A DNA stretch of 64,000 nucleotides from Mucilaginibacter aquariorum (GTDB lineage Bacteria > Bacteroidota > Bacteroidia > Sphingobacteriales > Sphingobacteriaceae): contig NZ_JANHOH010000015.1 of NCBI RefSeq assembly GCF_024498135.1, positions 1 to 64,000 on the forward strand, read 5' to 3'. Made by a program: the position numbers and the translations under genes. The notes beneath the pieces are model-generated. The model did not search any database. It was not told the origin of the DNA and worked only from the letters and a program-made list of their open reading frames with translations. Shown piece after piece: positions 44,428 to 52,222 of the stretch; the stretch's first letter is position 1; each line of letters starts with the position of its first letter.

Positions 44428-44485
44428 ATGTTTCGGCCCTGCCGAAACTCGCTGGCCCCCCTTCATGCTATCGCATTTGGGGGGA
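44428..44485 (+). other. Candidate oriT hairpins upstream of mob genes
   Basis: Two hairpins lie in the 170-bp gap before mobC: TTTCGG/CCGAAA at about 44431-44447, and CCCCCC (44456-44461) with GGGGGG (44479-44484) around an inner ATGC/GCAT stem. In Bacteroidota mobilizable elements the nick site is usually just upstream of mobC/mobA. No nick consensus can be named from sequence alone; the second hairpin could also be a terminator for the primase gene. Confidence 0.45.
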
Positions 44486-44546
44486 TAGAAAAGAATTTAT
44501 TAAGACAGATTGATGCTTTATCGGCCTTGATTTTAAAGTAAGTCAA

Positions 44547-44927
44547 ATGGAGAAGGAGACACAGAAAGTAAGAGTAGTAAACAAGGGTGGCCGCCCGAAG
44601 GCGCAAATAAAAAGAGATTGCCAGTTGACGGTGATGTGTAATATCATAGAGAAAAAGATGATACAGGCCAATGCCAGACGCGCCAGGACAAACGTATCAA
44701 TTTATCTCCGTCAAGTAGGATTAAATGGCCGGATAACCGTGAAGACTTTGCCGAAGGAAGTGTTGCAATTTACCGGCACCCTAAATCACATGGCGGCCAA
44801 TTTAAATCAGATCGCCAGGAAGCGGAACAAGGGTGAAGACTTAAATACGCTCGACAGAGCATTGTTGAACCAGGAAGTCAGAGGCTTGCAGAGTATAGTA
44901 AAAGAGGTTAAAAATTATTTGGCATGA
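44547..44927 (+). CDS. mobC: MobC-family relaxosome protein
   Basis: 126 residues. GRPKAQIKRDCQLTVMCNIIEKKMI begins a ribbon-helix-helix-like domain (by position 14-38), and the C-terminal part shows TLNHMAANLNQIARKRNKGEDL, the MobC (PF05713) signature. It binds oriT and helps the relaxase. Its stop overlaps the relaxase start (ATGA at 44924-44927), so translation is coupled. Confidence 0.9.
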   Translation: MEKETQKVRVVNKGGRPKAQIKRDCQLTVMCNIIEKKMIQANARRARTNVSIYLRQVGLNGRITVKTLPKEVLQFTGTLNHMAANLNQIARKRNKGEDLNTLDRALLNQEVRGLQSIVKEVKNYLA

Positions 44928-45988
44928 TCGGGAAAATCACTACAGGTAAAAGTTTTCGCGGCTGCATGAGCTACCTGCATGAAGGCCGGTTGCAGGAGAA
45001 TGAGGAACAGCAAAAGCTGGAAATGGAAAAGAAGCAGGCGGAGGTCATTTATTACAACCAGTGCTTTGGCAACAAGAAAGAATTGATCCGGCAATTTGTA
45101 GAGGTAGCGCAGTTGAACCCAAATGTCTGCAAGCCGGTGTTCCACGCCAGTATCAGTTTTGACCTGGCCGACAATGGTAAACTCAGCATACAGGATAAGA
45201 TCGATATTGCCGAGGGACTGGCCAAAGAGTTTGATTTTGCAGATAGACAATACGTAGTGATTACCCATGCCGATACCGAGCATGAACACCTGCATATTGT
45301 TGCCAACCGGATCGGTTTAGAGGGGCCGACCGCGAGCGACAGTAACAGTTATCGGCGCATGGCTGAATATTGCAGGCGGATGGAACAGGCGTACAATTTG
45401 ACCAAAGTGCTGAGCCCTAACAAATTCCTGAAACCAGAGCAGCGGGTAGCGCAAAGCCAGCGGGTGGATCAACGCAAGGAACATTTAAAAGCACATTTGG
45501 CGAGGGCCGTTAAGCAATTTAAAAGCGTAAAGGAAGTCAAAAGCTACATGGAGCAGAAAGGCTATCAGGTGGAACTTGGGCGAGGTATTGCTTTTACCGA
45601 TCAGCAGCATGTCAGGTTCAAAGGCAGCCAGGTTGGTTACAGCCTGGCCGACATCGAAAAGAAAATTCGGCAGGAGCAGACACAGCGGCAGGTACAGCAA
45701 ATGCAGCCTAAAAACCAGGCCCGCGATCAACGTCAAGCTTATGGGCAGGAACAACCCAAAAGTTTGGCCGATCAGTTACGGGAAGTGATTAGCGAGAATG
45801 AGCAAATAGAGCAGAAAACCTATTTGAAGCGGGAACCGGAAACGCATTATTTAAGGGCAGCCCTGGCAGCTGGCGGCGAATTGTTTGCTGGCCTGCTTCA
45901 AAATATGCCGGAAGGGGAACCGGAAACGCCAAGCAAAAAGAAGAAGAAAAAGTTAGGCCAGGATCAAAGCTACCACATAAGCAGGTAG
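44924..45988 (+). CDS. Relaxase (MOBP-type mobilization nuclease)
   Basis: 354 residues. The N-terminal relaxase domain begins IGKITTGKSFRGCMSYLHEGR. VITHADTEHEHLHIVANRIG (about 109-128) supplies the three-His metal motif HxDTxHxH. An N-terminal Tyr nucleophile is likely at Y17. The C-terminal part (about 200-354) is rich in Gln, Lys and Glu, a normal tail that binds DNA or partners. It nicks oriT and pilots the strand. Coupled to MobC. Confidence 0.92.
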   Translation: MIGKITTGKSFRGCMSYLHEGRLQENEEQQKLEMEKKQAEVIYYNQCFGNKKELIRQFVEVAQLNPNVCKPVFHASISFDLADNGKLSIQDKIDIAEGLAKEFDFADRQYVVITHADTEHEHLHIVANRIGLEGPTASDSNSYRRMAEYCRRMEQAYNLTKVLSPNKFLKPEQRVAQSQRVDQRKEHLKAHLARAVKQFKSVKEVKSYMEQKGYQVELGRGIAFTDQQHVRFKGSQVGYSLADIEKKIRQEQTQRQVQQMQPKNQARDQRQAYGQEQPKSLADQLREVISENEQIEQKTYLKREPETHYLRAALAAGGELFAGLLQNMPEGEPETPSKKKKKKLGQDQSYHISR

Positions 45989-46024
45989 GAAAATTGAATT
46001 GTAAAACCATTAATTAATGATAAT

Positions 46025-46510
46025 ATGAAGAATGAAGCAACAGCAATCGATGAAGTGACTATGACGGATATGCTCAAAAATATTTTCGAGCATGAAGAAA
46101 AAATGCAGAAATACATGGAAACCCAGGCAGTAGAGATTAAGGAAAAAAACACCATGATCGAACGATTGTTCACTGAAAGCAAGAAGCAAAAAGAAGAATT
46201 TGCAACCAAGCTGGCCAATATGAAGGTGACTGCGCCAGCTCCTGATCTGTCCATGGTAAAGGAAGCCATTACTGCTGGGCTTGCAGGCATCACTAAAAGC
46301 ATGTCTACAGACTTTGTTGCGATCAGAGAGACGATCAACAGAGGCCCGGCCCCGATCACACGGAAACTTCAGCTATTCTCAGATGCAAAAACGCCCGAGC
46401 AATACAAAGCGGTGCTTTCATGGATCGTCCTTGGATTGATTGGGCTGGTAACATCGGTCGGCACCATTATGCTGATCTGGCACTATATGAATTTAACCCA
46501 CGTCCGTTAA
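46025..46510 (+). CDS. IME membrane protein with coiled coil, unknown
   Basis: 161 residues. A charged N-terminal coiled coil (about 15-75: EEKMQKYMETQAVEIKEK) is followed by a linker and one C-terminal membrane helix (about 134-155: VLSWIVLGLIGLVTSVGTIM). I do not recognise a family. Its position just after the relaxase matches a common small mobilization-associated membrane protein of Bacteroidota elements, which might contact the helper coupling protein. Confidence 0.7.
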   Translation: MKNEATAIDEVTMTDMLKNIFEHEEKMQKYMETQAVEIKEKNTMIERLFTESKKQKEEFATKLANMKVTAPAPDLSMVKEAITAGLAGITKSMSTDFVAIRETINRGPAPITRKLQLFSDAKTPEQYKAVLSWIVLGLIGLVTSVGTIMLIWHYMNLTHVR

Positions 46511-46602
46511 TTCAATTCTGCCATGAACCCATTAAATATAGGGCAGCGGTTTTGGCGGCTGCCCTATCAAACAACCAAAAAAATTAGTAAATTTGATTAA
46601 CG

Positions 46603-47007
46603 ATGGATAAGAGTATGGAAACACAAATTTTGACAGACGAAAGCGGTGAACCGACAAGAGTGGTGATGGATTACCAAACCTACGTTGAAATGTACCGTCA
46701 ATTAAACCTGCCATTACCCCCTGCTAAAACCGTACAGGCGCGCAATCCGCTCGACTGGTATACCAGAACTGAAAGCGCTAACTCTATATTAAACGGATTG
46801 GTAGCACTGGCCTCGCGGGAAAAAATGAAAGAATCTGAAAAGGCCAATCCCGATCAGCAGCGCATCGAGGAATTGCTGGCTTTACGCAAAGAGGCTATTG
46901 AGGCGGTAAACAACAATGATAATTTTTCCAGCCTGGAGCGGATGGATCAGGTCATTGAAAAATACGGTCCTATTTTATTAGCGGAGAAAAAAAAAATCCC
47001 GATTTAA
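46603..47007 (+). CDS. Antitoxin-like protein upstream of zeta toxin
   Basis: 134 residues from ATG 46603 (a second ATG at 46615 starts METQILTDESGEPTRVV). The first 35 residues (ILTDESGEPTRVVMDYQTYVEMY) resemble Phd/YefM-type antitoxins. The rest is helical (EKMKESEKANPDQQRIEELL; EAIEAVNNNDNFSSLERMDQ) and not recognised. It ends EKKKIPI after a run of ten A (46987-46996). The zeta toxin frame is open from 46959 in the -1 phase across that run. A toxin-neutralising role is inferred from position only. Confidence 0.6.
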   Translation: MDKSMETQILTDESGEPTRVVMDYQTYVEMYRQLNLPLPPAKTVQARNPLDWYTRTESANSILNGLVALASREKMKESEKANPDQQRIEELLALRKEAIEAVNNNDNFSSLERMDQVIEKYGPILLAEKKKIPI

Positions 47008-47048
47008 GTTCAGAGTATGGAGTAGACCGAACCGAGTCCTTAAAGAAC

Positions 47049-48452
47049 TTGTACACGCTCTCTGAACAACGGTTTGACAAAATTCAACAGATCATTATTG
47101 AAGATAACACGGCTATTGCTAAACCATCCGATAGCCCCGTGGTCATTGTCTTAGGTGCCCAGCCTGGTGCGGGCAAAACAGAGTTAGAAAGAATCGCCAG
47201 GGCCGAATTGGGCGGTAATATTATTAATTGTAATGCAGACTTGTTCAGAGATTATCACCCTGACGCCCATGAGATCAAATCCCGCTTTGAATCCTACTAT
47301 CCTTCACTTACTGCCAAAAACGCCCAGGATTGGAATAATGGTTTGAGGGCTTACTGCGAAGACAACCGGCTTAACTATATACTGGAAACAACGTTTTCGT
47401 CCGGCCCAGAGATGAATAAGACCATCGATGAACTTCAACAAAAGGGCTACCGTGTAGAGATTAAGCTGCTGGCTATCCATCCCCGGCTGAGTTTGTTGGG
47501 CACCCACCTGCGCTTTGAGGATATGAAGTCCCAGGAGAAAGGTGGCAGAATGGTCGGCAAGGAAGTGCATGACCAAAAATATGAGATGGTTGCGCCCACC
47601 CTTTATACTGTACAATCTGCCGCATTGTACAACAAACTGCAAATATATGGCCGTAGCGTTGAACCCGTTGAAGGTTCCTTTAAGTTAGGGGTTTATCTGA
47701 TCGCTACCAATCCGCCTAATCCCTTGCAACTGTTCCAGGATGAAATTGACCGGAAATGGTCGCCGGAGCTTTCAGCAAGTTTTAACCAGGGTGTTCAACA
47801 TGCGGTTCATTTAATGCAGGCCAGGAACGCCGCTGAGCAGGAGATTAAAGGTTTCCTGAAAGACATGCAGAGTGAATATCTCACCCAAAAACAATTGCAC
47901 TTGCAAATGGAGCAACAAATAAAGGAGCAGGAATTTGCTGAGCAGCTTAATAAGCGCCTGGCGGGTGAGTTGCCACATATTAATATTAATGGAACAGATT
48001 TTACCATAGATCTGCGGTTGGGCGAGTTACGTGAAACAAAAGCACCGGGAAACAGCATTCAATTGCCCCAGATGCAGGCCGGGCGTGCAGGCGAAGCCTA
48101 TCTCTTTTTCTATCATACGCAAAAACATACCGTTTACGATCCCCCGGCCAATATCAGATCACTGCCGAAAAATGTTGTTGTAGTCGAAATTCCCGTTGAA
48201 GCAAAGCTCGATCCGGTAGGTACGGCAGAAATACTTGAGGTTGATATTAAAGAATTTGTCAAAGCCCACCCTATTCAAAACGAGTTGACTGCTGTGGTTA
48301 AACAGCTTTTTCAATCTGCCTTACCAGAACTGATCCAGCAAAATTTGAGGAAGGAGGAACCAAAAAGGCAAGAACAAGATCAAAAAAAAGGCAGGAACCC
48401 CGACGAAGATTTAGACCAGGGACTTGACTGGGCTCCTAAAATAGGCCGTTGA
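47049..48452 (+). CDS. Zeta-toxin family kinase
   Basis: 467 residues if read from TTG 47049. There is no ATG in this frame before the catalytic core. The frame is open from 46959, giving KNPDLSSEYGVDRTESLKN before the kinase domain, which suggests expression by slippage at the A10 run in the upstream gene. VIVLGAQPGAGKTELERIA (about 31-49) is the Walker A of zeta toxins; NCNADLFRDYHP and LETTFSSGPEM follow. Zeta toxins phosphorylate UDP-N-acetylglucosamine or similar nucleotides. The C-terminal half (about 240-467) is an extra Lys/Gln-rich region with a second, unrecognised domain. Confidence 0.82.
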   Translation: MYTLSEQRFDKIQQIIIEDNTAIAKPSDSPVVIVLGAQPGAGKTELERIARAELGGNIINCNADLFRDYHPDAHEIKSRFESYYPSLTAKNAQDWNNGLRAYCEDNRLNYILETTFSSGPEMNKTIDELQQKGYRVEIKLLAIHPRLSLLGTHLRFEDMKSQEKGGRMVGKEVHDQKYEMVAPTLYTVQSAALYNKLQIYGRSVEPVEGSFKLGVYLIATNPPNPLQLFQDEIDRKWSPELSASFNQGVQHAVHLMQARNAAEQEIKGFLKDMQSEYLTQKQLHLQMEQQIKEQEFAEQLNKRLAGELPHININGTDFTIDLRLGELRETKAPGNSIQLPQMQAGRAGEAYLFFYHTQKHTVYDPPANIRSLPKNVVVVEIPVEAKLDPVGTAEILEVDIKEFVKAHPIQNELTAVVKQLFQSALPELIQQNLRKEEPKRQEQDQKKGRNPDEDLDQGLDWAPKIGR

Positions 48453-48493
48453 AATAAGATCACTATAACACGAAAGGGTTAATGGCTATTTCA

Positions 48494-48540
48494 ATGAAAG
48501 CAAATCACAACGCGCGAAGCGCGTTGTGATTTGCTTTCAT
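48494..48540. repeat. 22-bp perfect palindrome made from a CRISPR repeat end
   Basis: ATGAAAGCAAATCACAAC (48494-48511) is the exact reverse complement of the first 18 nt of CRISPR repeat 1 (48523-48540). With the GCGC-GAA-GCGC centre the whole 47 bp forms a 22-bp stem with a three-base loop. It may be an inverted remnant of another repeat unit, or an anti-repeat from a tracrRNA. Confidence 0.75.
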
Positions 48541-48644
48541 TCTTTGAACAACTGATATTTGCAACAACTTCGTATAAATGTGACATCTGAAAACTGCGGT
48601 TGTGATTTGCTTTCATTCTTTGAACAACTGATATTTGCAACAAC
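48523..48644 (+). CRISPR. Orphan CRISPR array, two 46-nt repeats and one spacer
   Basis: Repeat 1 (48523-48568) and repeat 2 (48599-48644) are identical 46-mers beginning GTTGTGATTTGCTTTCA and ending ATATTTGCAACAAC. The single spacer (48569-48598) is exactly 30 nt. The start GTTGTGATTTGCTTTCA and the central TCTTTGAAC match the long repeats known for Bacteroidota type II-C (Cas9) arrays, and a 30-nt spacer is standard for that type. No cas gene lies in the window. Strand given by similarity of the repeat start to known arrays. Confidence 0.82.
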
Positions 48645-48661
48645 ATACCATAGTTCAAAAG

Positions 48662-48688
48662 GCTAAATATCAGTTGTTTATGTTCAAA
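48662..48688 (+). other. Possible tracrRNA anti-repeat fragment
   Basis: CTAAATATCAGTTGTTTATGTTCAAA (written here by its halves TAAATATCAGTTG and GTTCAAA) can pair with TTTGAAC...AACTGATATTT of the CRISPR repeat, with a small bulge, 20 bp after repeat 2. Type II tracrRNAs contain exactly such imperfect anti-repeats. A decayed inverted repeat copy is the alternative. Confidence 0.4.
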
Positions 48689-48785
48689 ATTAGAATTAAA
48701 AAATCCGGTTGCTTAGGCTTCCGAATTTAAAATTCTAAAACAATTCCAATTGCTGCGGGGTGTTTGGAAGCTCCTTTTCTTCCTT

Positions 48786-49367
48786 AACGGCGGCGAGGCT
48801 GTCTTTTTGGAAACAGATGTGACCTGCCGTGAAGATCTGGCTAAATTGACGGCATCAGCTGTTGAGCGGTTTGGCAGGCTCGATGTCATGATCAATAATG
48901 CGGGTATCAGCCAATTATATAAGATGGAGGAGCTGGACGTAGAAGGCTGGGAACAGATGATCGATGTTAACCTGAAAGGCACCTTGTATGGTATCGCCGC
49001 AGCATTACCTATTTTTAAGGGACAGGGTTCAGGTCACATCATTAATGTGATCTCCACAGCTGGTATCAGCATTGTACCTACCATGGGTGTTTATGCCGGT
49101 ACCAAAAACGCTGTGCGTACCATCAGCGAAGCCTTACGCCAGGAATCGCAGGGCCGCTGGCGCGTAACGGGTATCTCGCCGGGTTATGTGGCCACCGAAT
49201 TTGCAAGCAATATCAAAAACGAGGAAGTCAGAAATACCATTCAGCAAAATGCCGATAAAATGGCTATCCCCGCTGAAGCCGTTGCCAGGGCGATTGCTTA
49301 CTTCATTAAGCAGCCCGATAACGTGGACGTAGGTGATATGGTAATCCGCCCGTCTGTTCAGGGTTGA
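48786..49367 (+). pseudogene. 5'-truncated short-chain dehydrogenase (SDR)
   Basis: Homology begins abruptly at NGGEAVFLETDVTCREDL (48786), well inside a normal SDR. The N-terminal TGxxxGxG coenzyme loop and about 55 residues are missing. From there the frame is complete: MINNAGIS, Ser in ISTAGIS, YAGTK (catalytic Tyr and Lys), and the C-terminus VRPSVQG. The upstream DNA is array or element sequence, so the cut marks the edge of the inserted or deleted DNA. The protein cannot bind NAD(P) as it stands. Confidence 0.78.
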
Positions 49368-49415
49368 TTCAGTATCTTTATACTGACCAATGAAATTAAT
49401 AAATCATCGAGCCAA

Positions 49416-50324
49416 ATGGACAAGCCGTTAAAGTTTAATAGTATAACTGATCTGATGCGTAGGCTAAAGTTAGATCCGCCTGCACATCCGATGATCACAC
49501 TGGTCAACTACGACCAGGTAAAGATAGACCTGCGTGATGCCGGCAGCTGGTTCATGCTCGACTTTTACAAGATCACTTTTAAAAAGGACTTTAACGGCAA
49601 CGTTAAATACGGCCCGGGCACTTACGATTTTAAAGATGGCGGCATGGCCTTTTTAGCACCGGGACAAATCGTACAAATGACCGCCGACCCCGGGGACTAC
49701 CAGGGGTATGCCTTATATTTCCATCCCGGATTATTAGGTGGACATTCGCTGGCACAGAACATTCATAACTATGGATTTTTTGATTATGCAGTTGCGGAAG
49801 CTTTGTTCCTTTCTGAAAAAGAAAAGCAGATTATGGGTGCGCTTTTTAAAGCGATTGAGATGGAGCTCGATAACCATATCGATCAGTTCAGCGAAAACGT
49901 ATTGGTATCGCAACTCGAACTGTTGCTCAAATACAGTAACCGTTTTTACAACCGGCAGTTCCTGACCCGGAAGAACATGCACCATGACCTTATCAGCCGG
50001 ATGAACATTTGGTTGAACGAGCGTTTTGAGGGTGCAGATATGATCATTAACACTTTGCCTTCGCCACAGGATATAGCAACGCATTTGAATGTATCACAGC
50101 GCTACCTTTCAGATCTGCTTAAAGCACTTACAGGTAAAACTACGCAGCAGCATATCCATTTGGCATTGATCGAGAAAGCAAAAGTATTATTGAACCAGAC
50201 AAACCTGACCACAGCGGAGATCGCTTACCTGTTAGGATTTGAGCATCCGCAATCATTCAATAAACTGTTCAAACAGCGCACCAGTGTTTCGCCTGTACAG
50301 TTCCGGCGTAATCAGCTAAACTAA
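49416..50324 (+). CDS. AraC-family regulator
   Basis: 302 residues. An N-terminal cupin-like sensor part (about 1-160: GGMAFLAPGQIVQMTADPGDYQGYALYF, by position) is followed by two HTH motifs: PQDIATHLNVSQRYLSDLLKALTGK (about 218-242) and TAEIAYLLGFEHPQSFNKLFKQRT (about 267-290). Intact, starting 48 bp after the truncated SDR; AraC-SDR neighbours of this type are common, so the SDR was probably its target. Confidence 0.9.
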   Translation: MDKPLKFNSITDLMRRLKLDPPAHPMITLVNYDQVKIDLRDAGSWFMLDFYKITFKKDFNGNVKYGPGTYDFKDGGMAFLAPGQIVQMTADPGDYQGYALYFHPGLLGGHSLAQNIHNYGFFDYAVAEALFLSEKEKQIMGALFKAIEMELDNHIDQFSENVLVSQLELLLKYSNRFYNRQFLTRKNMHHDLISRMNIWLNERFEGADMIINTLPSPQDIATHLNVSQRYLSDLLKALTGKTTQQHIHLALIEKAKVLLNQTNLTTAEIAYLLGFEHPQSFNKLFKQRTSVSPVQFRRNQLN

Positions 50325-50363
50325 ATTGACAGCGGTTTTTTGCCAGGCAACGAGGTGTAGATA

Positions 50364-50939
50364 TCACAGGTCCCTTTCTTTGCGCATCATGCTAAGGAAG
50401 GCAGCTGTAATCCCCAGGTAGCTGGCAATATGCTTTTGGGATATGCGCTGTTCAAGTCCCGGGTAATGCCTGCGGAATTCGCGGTAACGCTGTTCGGCGG
50501 TTTTTGACAGGTTTGACGTAACCCGTCGCTGAAACATGTCAAAACCGTTTTGCGTGAGGATGCGGAAAAAGCGCTCAAACCTGGGCACCTCGACAAATAA
50601 CCGCTCGAGAGCGGGCAAGGAAAAGTAACACACTTCTGTATTTTCCAATGCCTGGATGGAGTTGGTAGCGGGTTTCGCTTTAAAAAAACTTACGATATCA
50701 CAAGCCCACCAGTTCCCGGGGAAAAAGCAGAGGTTGTGTTCCTTCCCGTCCTTATCGGTGTGGTACATGCGTAGGCAACCCTCGTTAACAAAATAGATAT
50801 GCCGTTCGATCTCGCCGGGGCGCAGCAATATGCTGCGTTTAACAACTGTCTTGCGCTGCAACAAGGCAAGCACTTGCTCCTGCTCGTCAGGGGCAAGTGC
50901 TATGTGCAAGGCAAAATTGGACAGGATGAGTTCTGACAT
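50364..50939 (-). CDS. Crp/Fnr-family regulator
   Basis: 191 residues. A cyclic-nucleotide-binding-like fold (about 10-120: RPGEIERHIYFVNEGCLRMYHTDKDGKEHNLCFFPGNWW, by position) precedes a short C-terminal HTH (SQKHIASYLGITAAFLSMMRKE, about 166-187). The HTH matches the Bacteroidota Crp/Fnr subgroup whose effector is unknown. No Fnr cysteines are seen. The next gene upstream (DUF1330-like) is on the same strand 17 bp away. Confidence 0.88.
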   Translation of the reverse strand: MSELILSNFALHIALAPDEQEQVLALLQRKTVVKRSILLRPGEIERHIYFVNEGCLRMYHTDKDGKEHNLCFFPGNWWACDIVSFFKAKPATNSIQALENTEVCYFSLPALERLFVEVPRFERFFRILTQNGFDMFQRRVTSNLSKTAEQRYREFRRHYPGLEQRISQKHIASYLGITAAFLSMMRKERDL

Positions 50940-50956
50940 ATCAGCAAGTATAACTT

Positions 50957-51310
50957 TTAAAAGTCAATTTTGCGCGTCATGAACAATTTCAGTTCCGCTG
51001 TTCCGGCCTCACGAAGCGGGTTAGCTATTTCGTGATAGATTTCGCTCTGCGCAATGGTTAAGAACGCTTCAGCACTCGGATATTCTACCACTACAATCTC
51101 GTCCCATTTTTCGTCTTCGTCGGCCATAATGTTGGCGACGACCTCGCTCACCAGTTTTACGGTAACACCTTCAATACCCAGTTGCTGCACCACCTGGTTA
51201 AATGCGGGTAAATACTGTTCAAAGTAGATCTTTTTGTCCCTGAACCTGATCATGTTCAGCATCAACACAGGCCCCTGGCCCGATTCAATATTCGGCAATG
51301 TTATTTTCAT
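50957..51310 (-). CDS. DUF1330-like small protein
   Basis: 117 residues, a ferredoxin-like alpha/beta dimer fold. GQGPVLMLNMIRFRDK near the start and EIVVVEYPSAEAFLTIAQSEIYHEIANPLREAG (by position about 69-102) are the DUF1330 landmarks. Function unknown. Same strand as the SnoaL-like gene upstream, 10 bp apart, so the three genes 51668-50364 are probably one operon. Confidence 0.75.
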   Translation of the reverse strand: MKITLPNIESGQGPVLMLNMIRFRDKKIYFEQYLPAFNQVVQQLGIEGVTVKLVSEVVANIMADEDEKWDEIVVVEYPSAEAFLTIAQSEIYHEIANPLREAGTAELKLFMTRKIDF

Positions 51311-51320
51311 GATTTCCTGT

Positions 51321-51668
51321 TTAAAAAAAGCCTACAATGCGGGTGATGCGTTTCTCGCTGTCAAACTCAAAATAATCCATACCCTCAACCGGGTAACCTT
51401 CCAGACGTACGGCCAGCCAGCGGAAACGGCCGCTTTGATGATGTACCTGCGGTTCTGCCAGTACATGAAACGTTCGTGGCCCCATTTGTACGTACGAACT
51501 GATGATCAGGTCAGTGATCGCGTCCGGCCCGGTGATGGTATCGGTTAAGCGATCAGTATAAGTACCGGCCGGTGCCCAGCATTTGCTGATCTTCTCCAGG
51601 ATGGCCTCTCGTTCAGTCTCATTCCACGCACTCGTGTAAGTGAGAATGGTTTCTTCGATGTTCTTCAT
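51321..51668 (-). CDS. SnoaL/NTF2-like protein
   Basis: About 115 residues. The ATG at 51668 (MKNIEETILTYTSAWNETER) is chosen; an ATG at 51677 adds three residues, and the longer frame to 51836 reads through an AraC remnant in the wrong phase. It shows an NTF2-like opening, SKCWAPAGTYTDRLTDTITG, a HHQSGRFRWLAVR strand and EGMDYFEFDSEKRI. Ligand or substrate unknown. It heads a small operon with the DUF1330-like and Crp/Fnr genes. Confidence 0.8.
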   Translation of the reverse strand: MKNIEETILTYTSAWNETEREAILEKISKCWAPAGTYTDRLTDTITGPDAITDLIISSYVQMGPRTFHVLAEPQVHHQSGRFRWLAVRLEGYPVEGMDYFEFDSEKRITRIVGFF

Positions 51669-51753
51669 ATTTTCCATAACACAAAGGTCGGAGACCCCGG
51701 CCTGAAAAAAGTTCAGGTAGTTGAAGAGTTTAAACGAAATACAACGTGTTTGT

Positions 51754-51849
51754 TCAATTAAATGAAGCCCTGAATTCCAGCGGCGAACGTTTCGTTTTGC
51801 TTTTGAATAACTTACTGAAAGACTGAGAATGCTCAAACCCTAAAGCCCA
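51754..51849 (-). pseudogene. AraC-family C-terminal remnant
   Basis: On the minus strand the frame WALGFEHSQSFSKLFKSKTKR then SPLEFRASFN-stop is the second HTH and tail of an AraC-type regulator, parallel to LLGFEHPQSFNKLFKQRT of the intact gene at 49416. It is preceded by an in-frame TGA, and no N-terminal part exists. (The residues are split here: WALGFEHSQSF, SKLFKSKTKR, SPLEFRASFN.). Confidence 0.75.
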
Positions 51850-51885
51850 TCTGAATCAACTTAAGGCAGGTTAAGTTATCGGGTG

Positions 51886-52200
51886 CTAATAAATTCGCCC
51901 CCGCTGTCCGCCGATCTGGTTACCCCAGGCCAGGATCACGTTCAATGTCGGAATTAAGGATTTGCCGAAATCTGTCAGGCTGTAAATCACCTTGCTCGGT
52001 GGATAACAAAACGGTGTCTTAGTATTCTCATTTATTCCCAGTGTGATCGAATTTGGAGTCAAAATTACCCGGGGCCGGCTGCGCAATAATGCCCACGATC
52101 ACTCCATTGACTGATCCTGCTCAAGGTTAGTTAAAATATTCGTTAATAACTTAGCAGCTGAAATCCGCTGAAAAACGGCCGAGAGTTGCCCGGCGCACAT
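51886..52200 (-). pseudogene. HxlR-family regulator, degraded
   Basis: The C-terminal end (PPSKVIYSLTDFGKSLIPTL, then NVILAWGNQIGG) is a clear HxlR winged-helix wing. An upstream frame holds FQRISAAKLLTNILTNLEQD, which resembles the HxlR recognition helix region. The two lie in different frames with a stop and about 100 bp of unrelated sequence between them, and the start with the usual CPV motif is gone. Confidence 0.6.
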
Positions 52201-52222
52201 TTTTAAGTCAAAATAAATAAGT

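Larger units (their letters stand above)
40264..48700. mobile_element. Integrative and mobilizable element (IME)
   Basis: In order: tyrosine integrase, membrane cargo protein, excisionase-like HTH, CHC2/Toprim primase, MobC, MobA-type relaxase, a membrane coiled-coil protein, an antitoxin-like protein and a zeta toxin, all on the plus strand between hemW and degraded host genes. No type IV secretion genes are present, so it must borrow a helper for transfer. The ends are not resolved: I found no convincing direct repeat between 40264-40444 and 48453-48780. The right end probably lies between the zeta gene and the truncated SDR (48786). Confidence 0.8.

Noticed and set aside
40264..48780. attL/attR direct repeats of the mobilizable element
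   Set aside because: I compared both borders by eye and found no shared word long enough to be convincing; the ends remain unassigned.
48453..48780. cas gene fragments around the array
   Set aside because: All six frames here are short and none shows RuvC, HNH or Cas1/Cas2 motifs.
51669..51836. Longer N-terminus for the SnoaL-like protein at 51321
   Set aside because: The extra codons run through the AraC remnant in another frame, so they are not real protein.
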